NCBI GenBank assembly: GCA_964349835.1
Contig: CAYGID010000012.1
Coordinates: 1 to 36,799 of the forward strand
DNA from: JAQVSH01 sp964349835
GTDB taxonomy: Bacteria; Bacteroidota; Bacteroidia; Bacteroidales; UBA4181
Reading direction: 5' to 3'
Length of the DNA stretch: 36,799 nt
This document shows, piece after piece, positions 1 through 8,400 of this stretch; position 1 is the stretch's first letter; each line of letters opens with the position of its first letter. The notes beneath the pieces are model-generated. The model did not search any database, was not told where the DNA came from, and saw only the letters and a list, made by a program, of their open reading frames with translations. The position numbers and the translations under genes were made by a program.

Positions 1-230
1 TCAATAACCACAACCGACTTCTGGTAAAGGGTGTGCAATACTGTCCCGTCTTGAATATTCACCCTGTTTCCAATTCTGATGGAGTTTACATCGCCACGTA
101 GTACCGTGTTGTACCAAATACTGCAATCATCGCCTATCACCACATCGCCAATGATTACGGCTGTCTCGGCCAGAAAACAGCGGGCTCCGATTTCGGGGTC
201 GAATTGACGCACCGACCTGATTAATGCCAT
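1..230 (-). CDS. Gamma-carbonic-anhydrase-like hexapeptide-repeat protein (5' part only)
   Basis: The first 76 codons are present; the gene runs off the left edge. The protein begins MALIRSVRQFDPEIG and continues with left-handed beta-helix hexapeptide repeats, seen in segments such as AVIIGDVVIGDDCSIW and VLRGDVNSIRIG. The NTVLRGD stretch and the following NIQDGTVLH are characteristic of the gamma-carbonic anhydrase / YrdA-PaaY family, which bind a metal with histidines at trimer interfaces. The metal histidines expected later in the fold lie outside the window, so catalytic activity cannot be judged. The start is the ATG at 230-228, the first plausible methionine before the conserved N-terminus. 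A TAGGTTTG box (257-250) lies just upstream on the same strand and could be its -7 element. The gene is divergent from the next operon. Confidence 0.85.
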   Translation of the reverse strand, partial: MALIRSVRQFDPEIGARCFLAETAVIIGDVVIGDDCSIWYNTVLRGDVNSIRIGNRVNIQDGTVLHTLYQKSVVVI

Positions 231-249
231 ATCTAAAGGAATTTGCGCG

Positions 250-257
250 CAAACCTA
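250..257 (-). promoter_or_regulatory. Candidate -7 box for the gamma-carbonic-anhydrase-like gene
   Basis: On the minus strand this reads TAGGTTTG, an exact match to the Bacteroidetes -7 consensus TAnnTTTG, 19 bases before the ATG. No good TTTG -33 element is seen at the expected distance. The box overlaps a perfect 12-base palindrome, TTTGCGCGCAAA (242-253). A palindrome of that length is expected several times by chance in a window this size. Confidence 0.35.
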
Positions 258-357
258 CGGAATGTTTTCCATTTATGGAAAAACGCTTGGGGATTCTTAT
301 TTTTTGGCGAAATTTACACCGGTAAGATTACCCGTTATCCCACTAAAAATTGCCGCC

Positions 358-705
358 ATGTCGACCCCCGAATTGATTTATGATGATGAAAAGGCTGCAG
401 CCTTTATCAAATCGCACCTTCCCAAAGAGTTACAGAAGAAATATTCGGACGAGAACATTCAATATGTGCTCGACCTTTTGTATGAATTTTATGAATCGGC
501 AGGTGCAATCATCGAAGAGGATGATGAGAATACCGGCCAGCAGTTTATTGATCTCGACCACGAAGAGATGATCGAATTCTTACGCGATGCGCTGGAGGAA
601 GATGCAAAAGCAGAGGAGTTTCCTATGGAAGATATTGAGCTGATTCTGCAGGCAGAACTGGAGTATTGCAAATCGATTGGCATAGTAGACCAAGACGAGG
701 AGTAG
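358..705 (+). CDS. Small acidic protein of unknown function, paired with the downstream ATP-grasp protein
   Basis: I do not recognise a characterised function. From the ATG at 358 the product is 115 residues, strongly acidic (IIEEDDEN, LDHEEMIEF, IVDQDEE) and predicted mostly helical, with no signal peptide, membrane segment or cysteine pattern. It resembles small acidic hypothetical proteins common in Bacteroidales. The frame is also open from an ATG at 262, which would give 147 residues. I prefer 358 because the extra 32 residues look unlike the rest (basic, hydrophobic) and because that upstream stretch would have to supply the promoter and leader. The stop at 705 is 4 bases before the ATG of the next gene, so the two are almost certainly co-transcribed and probably act together. 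Confidence 0.75.
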   Translation: MSTPELIYDDEKAAAFIKSHLPKELQKKYSDENIQYVLDLLYEFYESAGAIIEEDDENTGQQFIDLDHEEMIEFLRDALEEDAKAEEFPMEDIELILQAELEYCKSIGIVDQDEE

Positions 706-709
706 CTTT

Positions 710-3700
710 ATGGCAACCGACCCGGCGCAGGAGCAGGCTAACGCCCCGAACAGCCTTCAATTGCTGCAGAGATTCCTGAACAACCAGAATGCCAATCTCG
801 ACATTCTGCACGACCTTATGCCGTTCCGGGTCAGAGAGATTCTGCTGATCACCACCCTCTACGATGCTTTTTCTATCGAGAAGGAGGGTCGTTTTACCCA
901 ACATATACTAGGGGCTGAGTATAAGCAAAACATCATCAATATGCCCCGCATTACCGGGGTAACTACCATCAGTGAGGCGCTGCAGAAATTGCAGAGCAAA
1001 AGCTTCGATCTCACCATCATCGTTGGCGGAAGCGACAAATATTATCCCTTCGACTCTGCCCGGCGAATCAAAGAGGAGCATCCCGATCACACCCTCTTCC
1101 TGCTCCTGAACGAGACCTCCGAACTGACCTACTTTAAACAACGAAATCTTTTAGAGGGGCTCATTTCACGGATTTTTATCTGGGAAGGCGATTCAAAGGT
1201 CTTTTTTGCCATGATCAAATGCCACGAAGATTCAATGAATGTCGAAAACGACACGAAGGTTGGCTTGATTAAGGTTATACTGCTCGTTGAAGATTCGGAG
1301 CAGTACTACTCTAAATATCTCCCGTTGCTGTACACCACGGTGATGGCCCAAACCCAAAAGATTGTAGAGGCGGGAGCCGATCCGCTCGTCATTAAACTCC
1401 GGCAGCGCCTTCGTCCCAAAATTCTGTTGGCCGACAATTACGAAGATGCCATGCAGATTACCCGAAAATATCAGGAAAACCTGATGTGCCTGATAACCGA
1501 CATGGAATTCCCTATCGATGGAAAGCTCGATAAAGATGCCGGCGCCAAACTGATTCGGGCGGTTCGCGAACTCAATCCCGATCTGCCCACCGTAATTCAG
1601 TCGTCCGAAACCGATCAGGTGAGAACGGCTTATGAGTTGCAGTCGATTTTTATTAACAAGCAGTCGGAAACGCTTCTGCCCGAAATCAAAAGTTTTATTA
1701 ACCATCAACTGGGTTTCGGAAATATCGTCTTCCGCGACGGAACCGGTCAGAAGATTGCGCAAGCACGTACCCTGGAGGAGTTCATCAAACAGTTCGATAC
1801 CATACCCGACGAAAGTCTGGTCTATCACGCAAAGCGGAACCATTTTTCGCTCTGGCTTATGGCACGCGGCGAAATCAGGGCGGCAAAGATTATCTACCCC
1901 ATAAAAACAACCGATTTTAAAACCCTGGCCGAATACCGCGAACAGATTAAGTTCGTTATCAACCGCTACAGGAATGAGTCGCTTGCAGGCAAGATTATTG
2001 AATTTAACGAAAATGCACTCCTCGACGAAACCAATGTGGTTCGCATGGGCACCGGCGAACTGGGTGGAAAAGGAAGAGGGCTGGCCTTTATCAACACCCT
2101 GATTTACAATCTCAATTTCTCGAATATCCTGCCGGGCATCAACATCCGAACCCCGAGTACATCGATTATCGGCACCGATGAGTACGACGTGTTCATGGAG
2201 CAGAACCATCTGATGGAGAGCCTTCGTTTTGAACGCGACGACAAGAACATCAAGGCGTTGTTCCTCAAAGGAAACCTCTCCTATTCGCTCTCTAAAAAGT
2301 TAAAAGCGTTTGTGAGGATTGTTACAGTACCCATTGCCGTCAGATCGTCGGGCCTCACCGAAGACAGCCCCAACAGTCCCCTGTCGGGCATGTATTCTAC
2401 CTTCCTGCTGCCCAACAACCATCCCGATTCCGACGTACGGTTCCGCCAACTGTCCGACGCGGTAAAACTGGTATACGCCTCTGCGTGGTCGACCCAGATT
2501 CAGTCGTACCTTACCTCCATCAACCGAAACACCGAAAACGAAAAAATGGCGGTTGTGCTTCAGGATTTGGTTGGAACCCAATACGGAAACTATTTCTACC
2601 CTCACATCAGCGGCACAGCCCAATCACACAACTTTTACCCTTTTGCCAACACATTGCCCGACGACGGGTGTGCAACACTTGCCGTGGGACTTGGAAAATA
2701 TGTAGTCGAGGCAGGGAAGGCCTACCGATTTTCGCCCAAGCACCCCACCCTGGAGGGCATCTCGCTCGAACAACTGGTTAAGAACAGCCAAACCCGGGTG
2801 CTGACCATAGACCTCACCAAAAAAGAGCCCGATATGTACCGCGAAGGCGAATATGCGGGCCTCACCGAAATCGACATTTCCGATGCCGAAATGCAGGGTA
2901 CACTCAAGCATTGCGCCTCGGTGTACGATGCCGGAAATGAACGGATTGTACCGGGACTCGACAAACCCGGCCCTCGGGTTATAAATTTTGCCAACATACT
3001 TAAATTCAACTATATACCACTTTCCCACACCTTAGATGTAATTCTCGACATTGTGAAGGAGGCCATGGGATCGGCTGTTGAACTTGAGTTCGCCATCGAC
3101 CTGAATCTCGACGCATCGCATCAGGCCTCCTTTTACCTTCTCCAAATCAAACCGCTTCGGATCGACCGTAATGTAACCGGACTTCCCGAAGGGGAGATTA
3201 ATAGAGAAAAAGCCATTGTCGTGTCGTCGTTGGCTATGGGCAACGGCTATATCGAAAACATCCGCGACATTGTCTATGTATCGCCAACACAATTCGACAA
3301 GACTCGAACCATTGAGATTGCCGAAGAGATTGAAAGAATTAACAAACAGATGATTAGTGAGAACCGCCAGTATGTGCTGATCGGCCCGGGCCGCTGGGGT
3401 TCGAGAGACCGTTTCATCGGTATTCCGGTAGCCTGGCCGCAAATCTCGAATGCAAAGGTGATTGTGGAGAGTAGTCTTCCCGATTTCCCGCTCGATGCCT
3501 CTTTGGGCTCACATTTCTTCCACAATGTAACCTCGATGCGGGTGGGCTATTTTTCTGTACAGCACCAGTCGCCAAACGACCTCATGCAGTGGGAACTACT
3601 CGATGGCCGGCCCGATTGGGGATCGCACGCCTTCCTGCGGCATATTCGTTTTGATGAACCCCTCACCATCTATGTCGACGGCCAAAAGCAAACAGCTGTC

Positions 3701-3712
3701 ATCTCCTTATAA
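710..3712 (+). CDS. Receiver-like domains fused to a PEP-synthase-type ATP-grasp (PPDK_N) domain
   Basis: This 1000-residue cytoplasmic protein has a mosaic layout. Residues about 40-175 look like a degenerate receiver domain (REILLITTLYDAF start). Residues about 187-310 look like a second receiver, with an acidic pair after its first strand (VILLVEDSE) and an aspartate in LITDMEFP near residue 265. Residues about 445-820 are the PPDK_N ATP-grasp domain of pyruvate phosphate dikinase and PEP synthase, with TGELGGKGRG (about 448), VPIAVRSSG (about 540) and LLQIKPLR (about 810). The last 170 residues form a separate domain with GPGRWGSRDRF near 891. The swivelling phosphohistidine domain and PEP/pyruvate TIM barrel of true PEP synthase are absent, so a 'PEP synthase' label would be misleading. 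It may phosphorylate or ligate an unknown substrate under phospho-signal control; that is inference. Confidence 0.85.
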   Translation: MATDPAQEQANAPNSLQLLQRFLNNQNANLDILHDLMPFRVREILLITTLYDAFSIEKEGRFTQHILGAEYKQNIINMPRITGVTTISEALQKLQSKSFDLTIIVGGSDKYYPFDSARRIKEEHPDHTLFLLLNETSELTYFKQRNLLEGLISRIFIWEGDSKVFFAMIKCHEDSMNVENDTKVGLIKVILLVEDSEQYYSKYLPLLYTTVMAQTQKIVEAGADPLVIKLRQRLRPKILLADNYEDAMQITRKYQENLMCLITDMEFPIDGKLDKDAGAKLIRAVRELNPDLPTVIQSSETDQVRTAYELQSIFINKQSETLLPEIKSFINHQLGFGNIVFRDGTGQKIAQARTLEEFIKQFDTIPDESLVYHAKRNHFSLWLMARGEIRAAKIIYPIKTTDFKTLAEYREQIKFVINRYRNESLAGKIIEFNENALLDETNVVRMGTGELGGKGRGLAFINTLIYNLNFSNILPGINIRTPSTSIIGTDEYDVFMEQNHLMESLRFERDDKNIKALFLKGNLSYSLSKKLKAFVRIVTVPIAVRSSGLTEDSPNSPLSGMYSTFLLPNNHPDSDVRFRQLSDAVKLVYASAWSTQIQSYLTSINRNTENEKMAVVLQDLVGTQYGNYFYPHISGTAQSHNFYPFANTLPDDGCATLAVGLGKYVVEAGKAYRFSPKHPTLEGISLEQLVKNSQTRVLTIDLTKKEPDMYREGEYAGLTEIDISDAEMQGTLKHCASVYDAGNERIVPGLDKPGPRVINFANILKFNYIPLSHTLDVILDIVKEAMGSAVELEFAIDLNLDASHQASFYLLQIKPLRIDRNVTGLPEGEINREKAIVVSSLAMGNGYIENIRDIVYVSPTQFDKTRTIEIAEEIERINKQMISENRQYVLIGPGRWGSRDRFIGIPVAWPQISNAKVIVESSLPDFPLDASLGSHFFHNVTSMRVGYFSVQHQSPNDLMQWELLDGRPDWGSHAFLRHIRFDEPLTIYVDGQKQTAVISL

Positions 3713-3812
3713 GAGTGAGCCGGAATGCCAATAGAGGCCATTCCTAAAAAACGCTAAAAGGGAAGTCCCTACAGTTTTTTTTCGTAGTTTTACATCCTCA
3801 TTAATAGATGCA

Positions 3813-4700
3813 ATGGGTTGCCGCAGATTACTATTATGGCTGTTTATCGGTCTCGTCGGTCTCGTCGGTTGCGGAGAGATGGTCGAACGGTTGCCATGGA
3901 ATCAAAAAGTTGCCAGAGAGCCGGTTGCCAAAGTCATCGACAAATATCTATACACCAGCGATATTGCTGAGATAGTACCTAAAGGGATTTCAAAAGAAGA
4001 CAGCACCCAGCTGGCCAATTCCTATATCGACACTTGGATTATCACCCAATTGTTGCTCGACAAGGCCCAATTGAACCTTTCGCCCGAAGAGCTCGACATT
4101 TCGCGCCAGATTGAAGCCTATCGAACTTCGCTCCTCATTTTCAGATATAAAGAGCAGATGATTCATTCCAGGCTCGATACAGTGGTCTATCCCTACGAAC
4201 TGGAGGCCTATTACGAAGCGCACAAAGCCGATTTCGTTCTCAACGAAACCGCACTGCGCGCAGTCTACGCCAAACTTCCGCTGGCTGCACCCGACGTAGA
4301 AAAAATTCGTGCAAAATTCGGATCGAAATCCGACCGCGACATGGATGAGGTTGCCAATTACTGTTCGCTCTACGCCATCAAGTACGACGACTTCGACGAC
4401 ATGTGGATTACAGCCTCCCTGCTGCAGGGGGAGTGGCCGGTCTTACTCCCCGATCCTATGATAGCTTTCCGCTCGGTAGATGTGGTGGAATACAAAGACA
4501 ACAACTTCGTATATCTGATACTTATGAAGGAGATTACTCCCAAGGGCAATATTGCTCCGTTTGCGTCGGTACAAGATAAAATCCTGGACCTGATTCTGAA
4601 CAAACGGAAGATGGCTTTTTCGAGCAATCTGGAGAGGGAGTTGTACGAAGATGCCCTGAACAAAAAACTTTTTAGAATATACCAACCCGAACAGAAATGA
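3813..4700 (+). CDS. SurA/PpiC-like lipoprotein without a recognisable parvulin core
   Basis: The product is 295 residues with an N-terminal hydrophobic segment ending in the lipobox LVGC (Cys20), so it should be a lipoprotein. The body resembles the N-terminal chaperone part of SurA/PpiC proteins: helical, with the arrangement ANSYIDTWIITQLLLDKA followed by YPYELEAYYEAHKADFVL, which normally leads into a parvulin domain. I do not see the parvulin signature in the remaining 150 residues (no GG(D/E)LG-like or PFGxH motif). Its last codon overlaps the surA start by ATGA (4697-4700), so translation is probably coupled and a shared role in outer-membrane protein folding is likely. Upstream, 3713-3812 holds only a weak -7-like box TAGTTTTA at 3785. 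Confidence 0.75.
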   Translation: MGCRRLLLWLFIGLVGLVGCGEMVERLPWNQKVAREPVAKVIDKYLYTSDIAEIVPKGISKEDSTQLANSYIDTWIITQLLLDKAQLNLSPEELDISRQIEAYRTSLLIFRYKEQMIHSRLDTVVYPYELEAYYEAHKADFVLNETALRAVYAKLPLAAPDVEKIRAKFGSKSDRDMDEVANYCSLYAIKYDDFDDMWITASLLQGEWPVLLPDPMIAFRSVDVVEYKDNNFVYLILMKEITPKGNIAPFASVQDKILDLILNKRKMAFSSNLERELYEDALNKKLFRIYQPEQK

Positions 4701-6049
4701 AAAAAGTTCTCCTCACCCTTTGGCTCTGCCTGGCAGTGGGTTCTCCATCCTTTGCCCAAGGGTATGTTATAGACCGGATTGTTGCAACGGTTGGCAAACA
4801 GATGGTAAAACAGAGCGACATTGAGATGCAATACCAACAACTCCGAAGTCGTAATTATCAGTCGAATACCGATATAAAGTGCTACATACTGGAACAGTTA
4901 CTCATCCAGAAACTCTTGGTTACCCAGGCAGAAATCGACAGTGTCGAAATTGATAACAGTAGTGTGGAGTTGATGCTGAATGAACAACTTGGCTATTACG
5001 TCACGGAGTTTGGAAGCCGCGACAATCTGGAGAAGGCATACGGTAAATCCTACTCCGATATCCGCGATGAGCTGAAAGATGCCATCAAAGAGCGGAAGAC
5101 TGCCGACAAGATGCAGCAGGAAATCACAAAAGATATTACGATTACCCCCACAGAGGTGAGGCAGTGGTATAACAAACTGCATCCCGACAGCATCCCCATG
5201 GTTCCCGGAAAAATTTCTATTGCGCAAATTGGCATGTATCCCCCCTTCGAAGAGAAGACGATTGCCGCCGTTCGCGAGAAGTTGCTGGCACTTAGGAAAA
5301 GGATTCTGAACGGCGAATCCTTTAACAGCATGGCTCTTCTGTGGTCTGAAGATGGATCTGCCTCGAACCAGGGAGAGATAGGTTTTGCCATTAAATCGGG
5401 ACTCGACCCCGAATATGCTAAGGCTGCCTGGGCTCTAAAACCCGGTGAGGTGTCGAGAATTGTGGAGTCGCAGTTTGGCTTTCATATTATTCAGCTCATT
5501 GAACGAAAGGGCGATCAATGTAACACGCGCCATATTTTACTAAAACCGAAGCCCGATGCCGAATCCATCAGAAAAGCGATGGAACGACTCGATTCGGTTG
5601 CCCTGTTTGTCCGCGCCGACACGCTGAAATTCGAAGATGCGGCAGCCATTTTTTCGGAGGAGAAAAACAGTCGCTTCAACGGAGGTCTGATGGTGAATCT
5701 GAATCGCGAAAGTCCCGACTTTGGGAGCACCTGGTTTACAGAGAATGAGCTCGACGCTGCCGACCGAAGTGTGCTGGCATCGCTCAAACCCGGTGAAGTT
5801 TCGTCGCCCTATTCGTCAAAAGACGAGAAGGGAAGGCTCATGTTCAAGATAATCCGGATCGGGCAAAGAACCGAATCGCACAAGGCCAATCCGAAAGACG
5901 ACTACAATATTCTGCAGGATATGGCACTTGCTGCGAAAAAGCAGAAGCTTTTCTTCGATTGGCTGAAAAAGAATGTGGGTTCTAACCATGTCAGGATCGA
6001 AGAGTCGTTCCGGAACTGTAACTTCGAATTTAACGGGTGGATTCAATAG
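4697..6049 (+). CDS. surA: SurA-like periplasmic peptidyl-prolyl isomerase/chaperone
   Basis: The 450-residue protein begins with a signal peptide (MKKVLLTLWLCLAVG, cleavage near SFAQG). A SurA N-terminal domain follows (YVIDRIVATVGKQMVKQSDIE). Two parvulin-type domains then appear: the first around residues 175-275, with GEIGFAIKSGLDPEYAKAAW, LKPGEVSRIVES and QFGFHIIQLIE; the second, more divergent, from RHILLKPKPDAESIR to about residue 395, with GGLMVNLN and LKPGEVSSPYSS. SurA escorts unfolded outer-membrane proteins across the periplasm and isomerises prolyl bonds. The gene overlaps the upstream lipoprotein gene by ATGA and is followed closely by the OstA-like gene. This gives a three-gene outer-membrane assembly operon. 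The family assignment is firm; which parvulin domain is active is not known. Confidence 0.92.
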   Translation: MKKVLLTLWLCLAVGSPSFAQGYVIDRIVATVGKQMVKQSDIEMQYQQLRSRNYQSNTDIKCYILEQLLIQKLLVTQAEIDSVEIDNSSVELMLNEQLGYYVTEFGSRDNLEKAYGKSYSDIRDELKDAIKERKTADKMQQEITKDITITPTEVRQWYNKLHPDSIPMVPGKISIAQIGMYPPFEEKTIAAVREKLLALRKRILNGESFNSMALLWSEDGSASNQGEIGFAIKSGLDPEYAKAAWALKPGEVSRIVESQFGFHIIQLIERKGDQCNTRHILLKPKPDAESIRKAMERLDSVALFVRADTLKFEDAAAIFSEEKNSRFNGGLMVNLNRESPDFGSTWFTENELDAADRSVLASLKPGEVSSPYSSKDEKGRLMFKIIRIGQRTESHKANPKDDYNILQDMALAAKKQKLFFDWLKKNVGSNHVRIEESFRNCNFEFNGWIQ

Positions 6050-6060
6050 TCTCTTTCCGC

Positions 6061-8044
6061 ATGCCGAAACGTGATTTTTGTCGTCTGACTGCGCTCCTCC
6101 TTTTCGCAGCGATTAGCTGCATTAAGGGCTATAGCCAGGAGCAAAGCGACTCCCTGAAACTTATCCATGCCGATGTAACAAGGATCGATAATAAACTAGA
6201 TCCCGACATTGTGCAGTTTTGCGGAAATGTGGTGATGTATCACGATTCGGTAACCATGTTCTGCGATACTGCCTATTATAACGAGCGGGAGCAATGGGTC
6301 GACGCTTGGGGCAATATCAGGATTCACCGCGACAGGGGGAACGAAAAAATGCAGGGCTCCTTCCTGCGGTACGACGGGAATACCCGATTGGCTGAAATAT
6401 GGGGCAATGTGGAAGCCTGGAACGACCAGGCGCGGCTAACCACCGAACAACTCTTCTACAACATGGCCGAAGAGGAGATTTACTATAACACGGGAGGTAA
6501 GTTGGTTCACGGCAACGATACCCTCACCAGCAGGGAGGGAAAATTCTTTACCATAGATGAATACGCATGGTTTCACGGGAATGTGCGGGTGGTGAATAAT
6601 AGCTACCAGATGCTCACCGATACGCTCAATTACGATACAAAAAGCGCCATCTCCGAATTCTTTGGGCCATCGATATTGAGTCGGCTCATCGAAAAAGACA
6701 CCCTCCTGTGCACAGGGGGATGGTTCAACTCCAGAGATTCGATTGCGTTCTTCCATACAGATGTCGATGTACGAACAGGCAGTTACCACCTCACCGGTGA
6801 CTCTCTTTTTTACAGCACTCGCGATTCGAGTGGTTACGCGCGCTCGAACGTGGTATTTACCGACACAGCAAGGCGTGTGGTGGGAAAGAGCCATCTGGCC
6901 CGTTTCCGGCTGAATCCCGAACAGATGTTGATGACCGAGCGGGCACTAATGATCTATTATGAGGCAGCCGACTCTTTTTTCCTCCATGCCGACACCATTC
7001 GTACCGACATGGAACAGATTCGCATTGCCCGAAAGCCTCTCCGGAAACCGCTTCCGGAAATCGACACTAAGGCGACACCCCCCGACTCCACGATCACTTT
7101 GAAACTCCCACCCGATTCAACGCTACAAAGAGAACCCTCCGATTCTCTTTTACGAGTGCAACCTCCCGATTCACTACGCTCTGTGCAACTACCCCCCACA
7201 TTGCAACAGACTCCACTTTTCGATACTCTGCAGCTGGCTCTGCTTCCCGATTCATTGCGAAAGAGTCTGCTTCCCGATACTCTNNNNNNNNNNNNNNNNN
7301 NNNNNNNNNNNNNNNNNNNNNNNNNNNNNNNNNNNNNNNNNNNNNNNNNNNNNNNNNNNNNNNNNNNNNNNNNNNNNNNNNNNTCCCGATACTCTACAAC
7401 AGGCTCTGCCTCCCGATTCAACGGGGACATCGCTCGCCCGCCAGCCCCTCCTCCCCGACTCACTTGCCCCGGTAAGGAGGTTGAATGCCTACGGAAGAGT
7501 GAAATTTTTTCGGGAAGATGTGCAGGGGGCGTGCGATTCGCTGACCTTCTTCTTTGGCGATTCCATAGGGAAAATGTTTGGAACCCCTATTCTTTGGTCG
7601 GAGATGCGTCAGGCCACCTCCGACAGCATGTTGTTCTTTATAAAAAACGGGAAAATTCACCGCTTTGAATTCTTGGGGCGTGCTATGGCCGTGATGCAAG
7701 ACGACCCCATCTACTTCAATCAACTGCAGGGAGGAAAGATGGAGGGATTTTTCGACGACAGCACCCGGCTGACCCGCATGGTAGTCACGATGAGTGCCGC
7801 CTCCATCTATTTTCCGAAAGACAACAATGCGCTGATTGGCGGAAATAAGGTGGGTTCCGACACTATCACTATCCTTCTGAAGGATCAAAAAGCCGAGATC
7901 ATCCGTTTTACTCCGGGATCGGAAGGCACGTTAATCCCCATTCAGAAGTTCTCTCCCGCCAATACCCAACTGGAGGGGTTCAAATGGTTCTTTATGCAAC
8001 GACCGCGAAAACCGGAAGAGGTTTTCGAGTGGTTTAAGGAGTGA
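6061..8044 (+). CDS. OstA-like (LptA/LptD N-domain family) protein, interrupted by an assembly gap
   Basis: The gene is split by 100 Ns at 7284-7383. Before the gap the reading frame begins MPKRDFCRLTALLLFAAIS, a signal peptide, at ATG 6061 (an in-frame ATG at 6037 would overlap surA by 13 bases). OstA/LptA-type beta-strand repeats follow, for example FCGNVVMYHDSVTMFCDTA and GNVRVVNNSYQMLTDTLNY, typical of lipopolysaccharide transport proteins. After the gap the protein continues in a different nominal frame: codons from 7385 read PDTLQQALPPDS and run into NAYGRVKFFRED to the TGA at 8044. The frame change only means that the placeholder is not the true gap length. Around the gap is a Pro-Asp-Ser/Thr-Leu repeat. 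A role in LPS transport is inferred from the family and from surA next door. Confidence 0.88.
7078..7467 (+). repeat. Coding tandem repeat of a Pro-Asp-Ser/Thr-Leu motif spanning the gap
   Basis: Before the gap the OstA-like protein carries PPDST, PPDST, PSDSL, PPDSL, LFDTL, LPDSL and LPDTL at roughly 8-12 residue spacing. After the gap the same pattern returns as PDTLQQALPPDS and LLPDSL. The DNA is correspondingly repetitive (cttcccgatactct-like units on both sides), which is probably why assembly failed here. The repeat lies between two OstA-like segments and is likely an extended, proline-rich linker. Confidence 0.85.
7284..7383. other. Assembly gap of exactly 100 Ns
   Basis: A run of 100 N characters, the usual placeholder for a gap of unknown length. 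It sits within the Pro-Asp-Ser/Thr repeat of the OstA-like gene. Any frame or length of that protein calculated through the Ns is unreliable. Confidence 0.98.
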
Positions 8045-8052
8045 CCTCTTAA

Positions 8053-8094
8053 CAGAAAATGCTGCCCCGTTTTCGGATAAGGCAGCATTTTCTG
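8053..8094. terminator. Bidirectional terminator-like hairpin between convergent genes
   Basis: A perfect 14-base inverted repeat (CAGAAAATGCTGCC and its complement, 8053-8066 with 8081-8094) is separated by a 14-base loop. It lies 8 bases after the OstA-like stop and 15 bases before the 3' end of the convergent DUF2795-type gene. Because the outer part of the stem is A/T-rich, either strand yields a GC stem followed by U-rich bases, so it can serve both transcripts. Confidence 0.8.
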
Positions 8095-8109
8095 TGAGAT
8101 CAACGTGGG

Positions 8110-8331
8110 TTAATACTCCTCTTCATTAAAGAAGAAGTCGTCTTTACTGGGATAATCGGGCCAAATGTCCTCGATACTCTCATAAACCTCACCTTCATCT
8201 TCAATCTCCTGAAGATTCTCGATGGCCTCCATGGGTGCGCCCGAACGGACAGCAAAATCGATTAACTCATCTTTAGTTGCGGGCCAGGGGGCGTCTTCCA
8301 GTTTTGATGCAAGTTCAAGTGTCCAATACAT
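8110..8331 (-). CDS. Small DUF2795-type protein
   Basis: The product is 73 residues from the ATG at 8331: MYWTLELASKLEDAPWPATK, then a stretch containing DELIDFAVRSGAP and ending DIWPDYPSKDDFFFNEEEY. This is a widespread small Bacteroidetes protein resembling DUF2795. The family's function is not established. The protein is acidic and soluble, with no signal peptide. The frame stays open three codons upstream to an ATG at 8340, but relatives as I remember them begin MYWTLELA, so I chose 8331. A possible promoter on the minus strand has TATCTTCG at 8385-8378 and TTG at 8406-8404. The 3' end meets the shared hairpin at 8053-8094. Confidence 0.8.
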   Translation of the reverse strand: MYWTLELASKLEDAPWPATKDELIDFAVRSGAPMEAIENLQEIEDEGEVYESIEDIWPDYPSKDDFFFNEEEY

Positions 8332-8400
8332 AATCTGCAAAAAAATGAGAGAATAATTAGCTTTTTAATTCGTTGCACGAAGATAGAAAAAAGTTACATA

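Noticed and set aside
262..357. N-terminal extension of the small acidic protein from the ATG at 262
   Set aside because: The extra 32 residues are unlike the acidic remainder and fill the only space for a promoter and leader. The start at 358 is preferred, though not proven.
1232..2209. Long minus-strand open frame (325 codons) inside the receiver/ATP-grasp gene
   Set aside because: It lies antisense to a gene with clear domains and shows no family motif; it is a shadow of that gene's codon bias.
3722..3744. Hairpin GGAATG/CATTCC after the ATP-grasp gene
   Set aside because: The stem is short, interrupted, and followed by A-rich rather than T-rich sequence, so a terminator is not supported.
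7284..7668. Continuation of the OstA-like frame through the N-run to a stop at 7668
   Set aside because: The frame through the Ns is arbitrary. The true continuation is the other frame, shown by the repeat pattern and conserved C-terminus.
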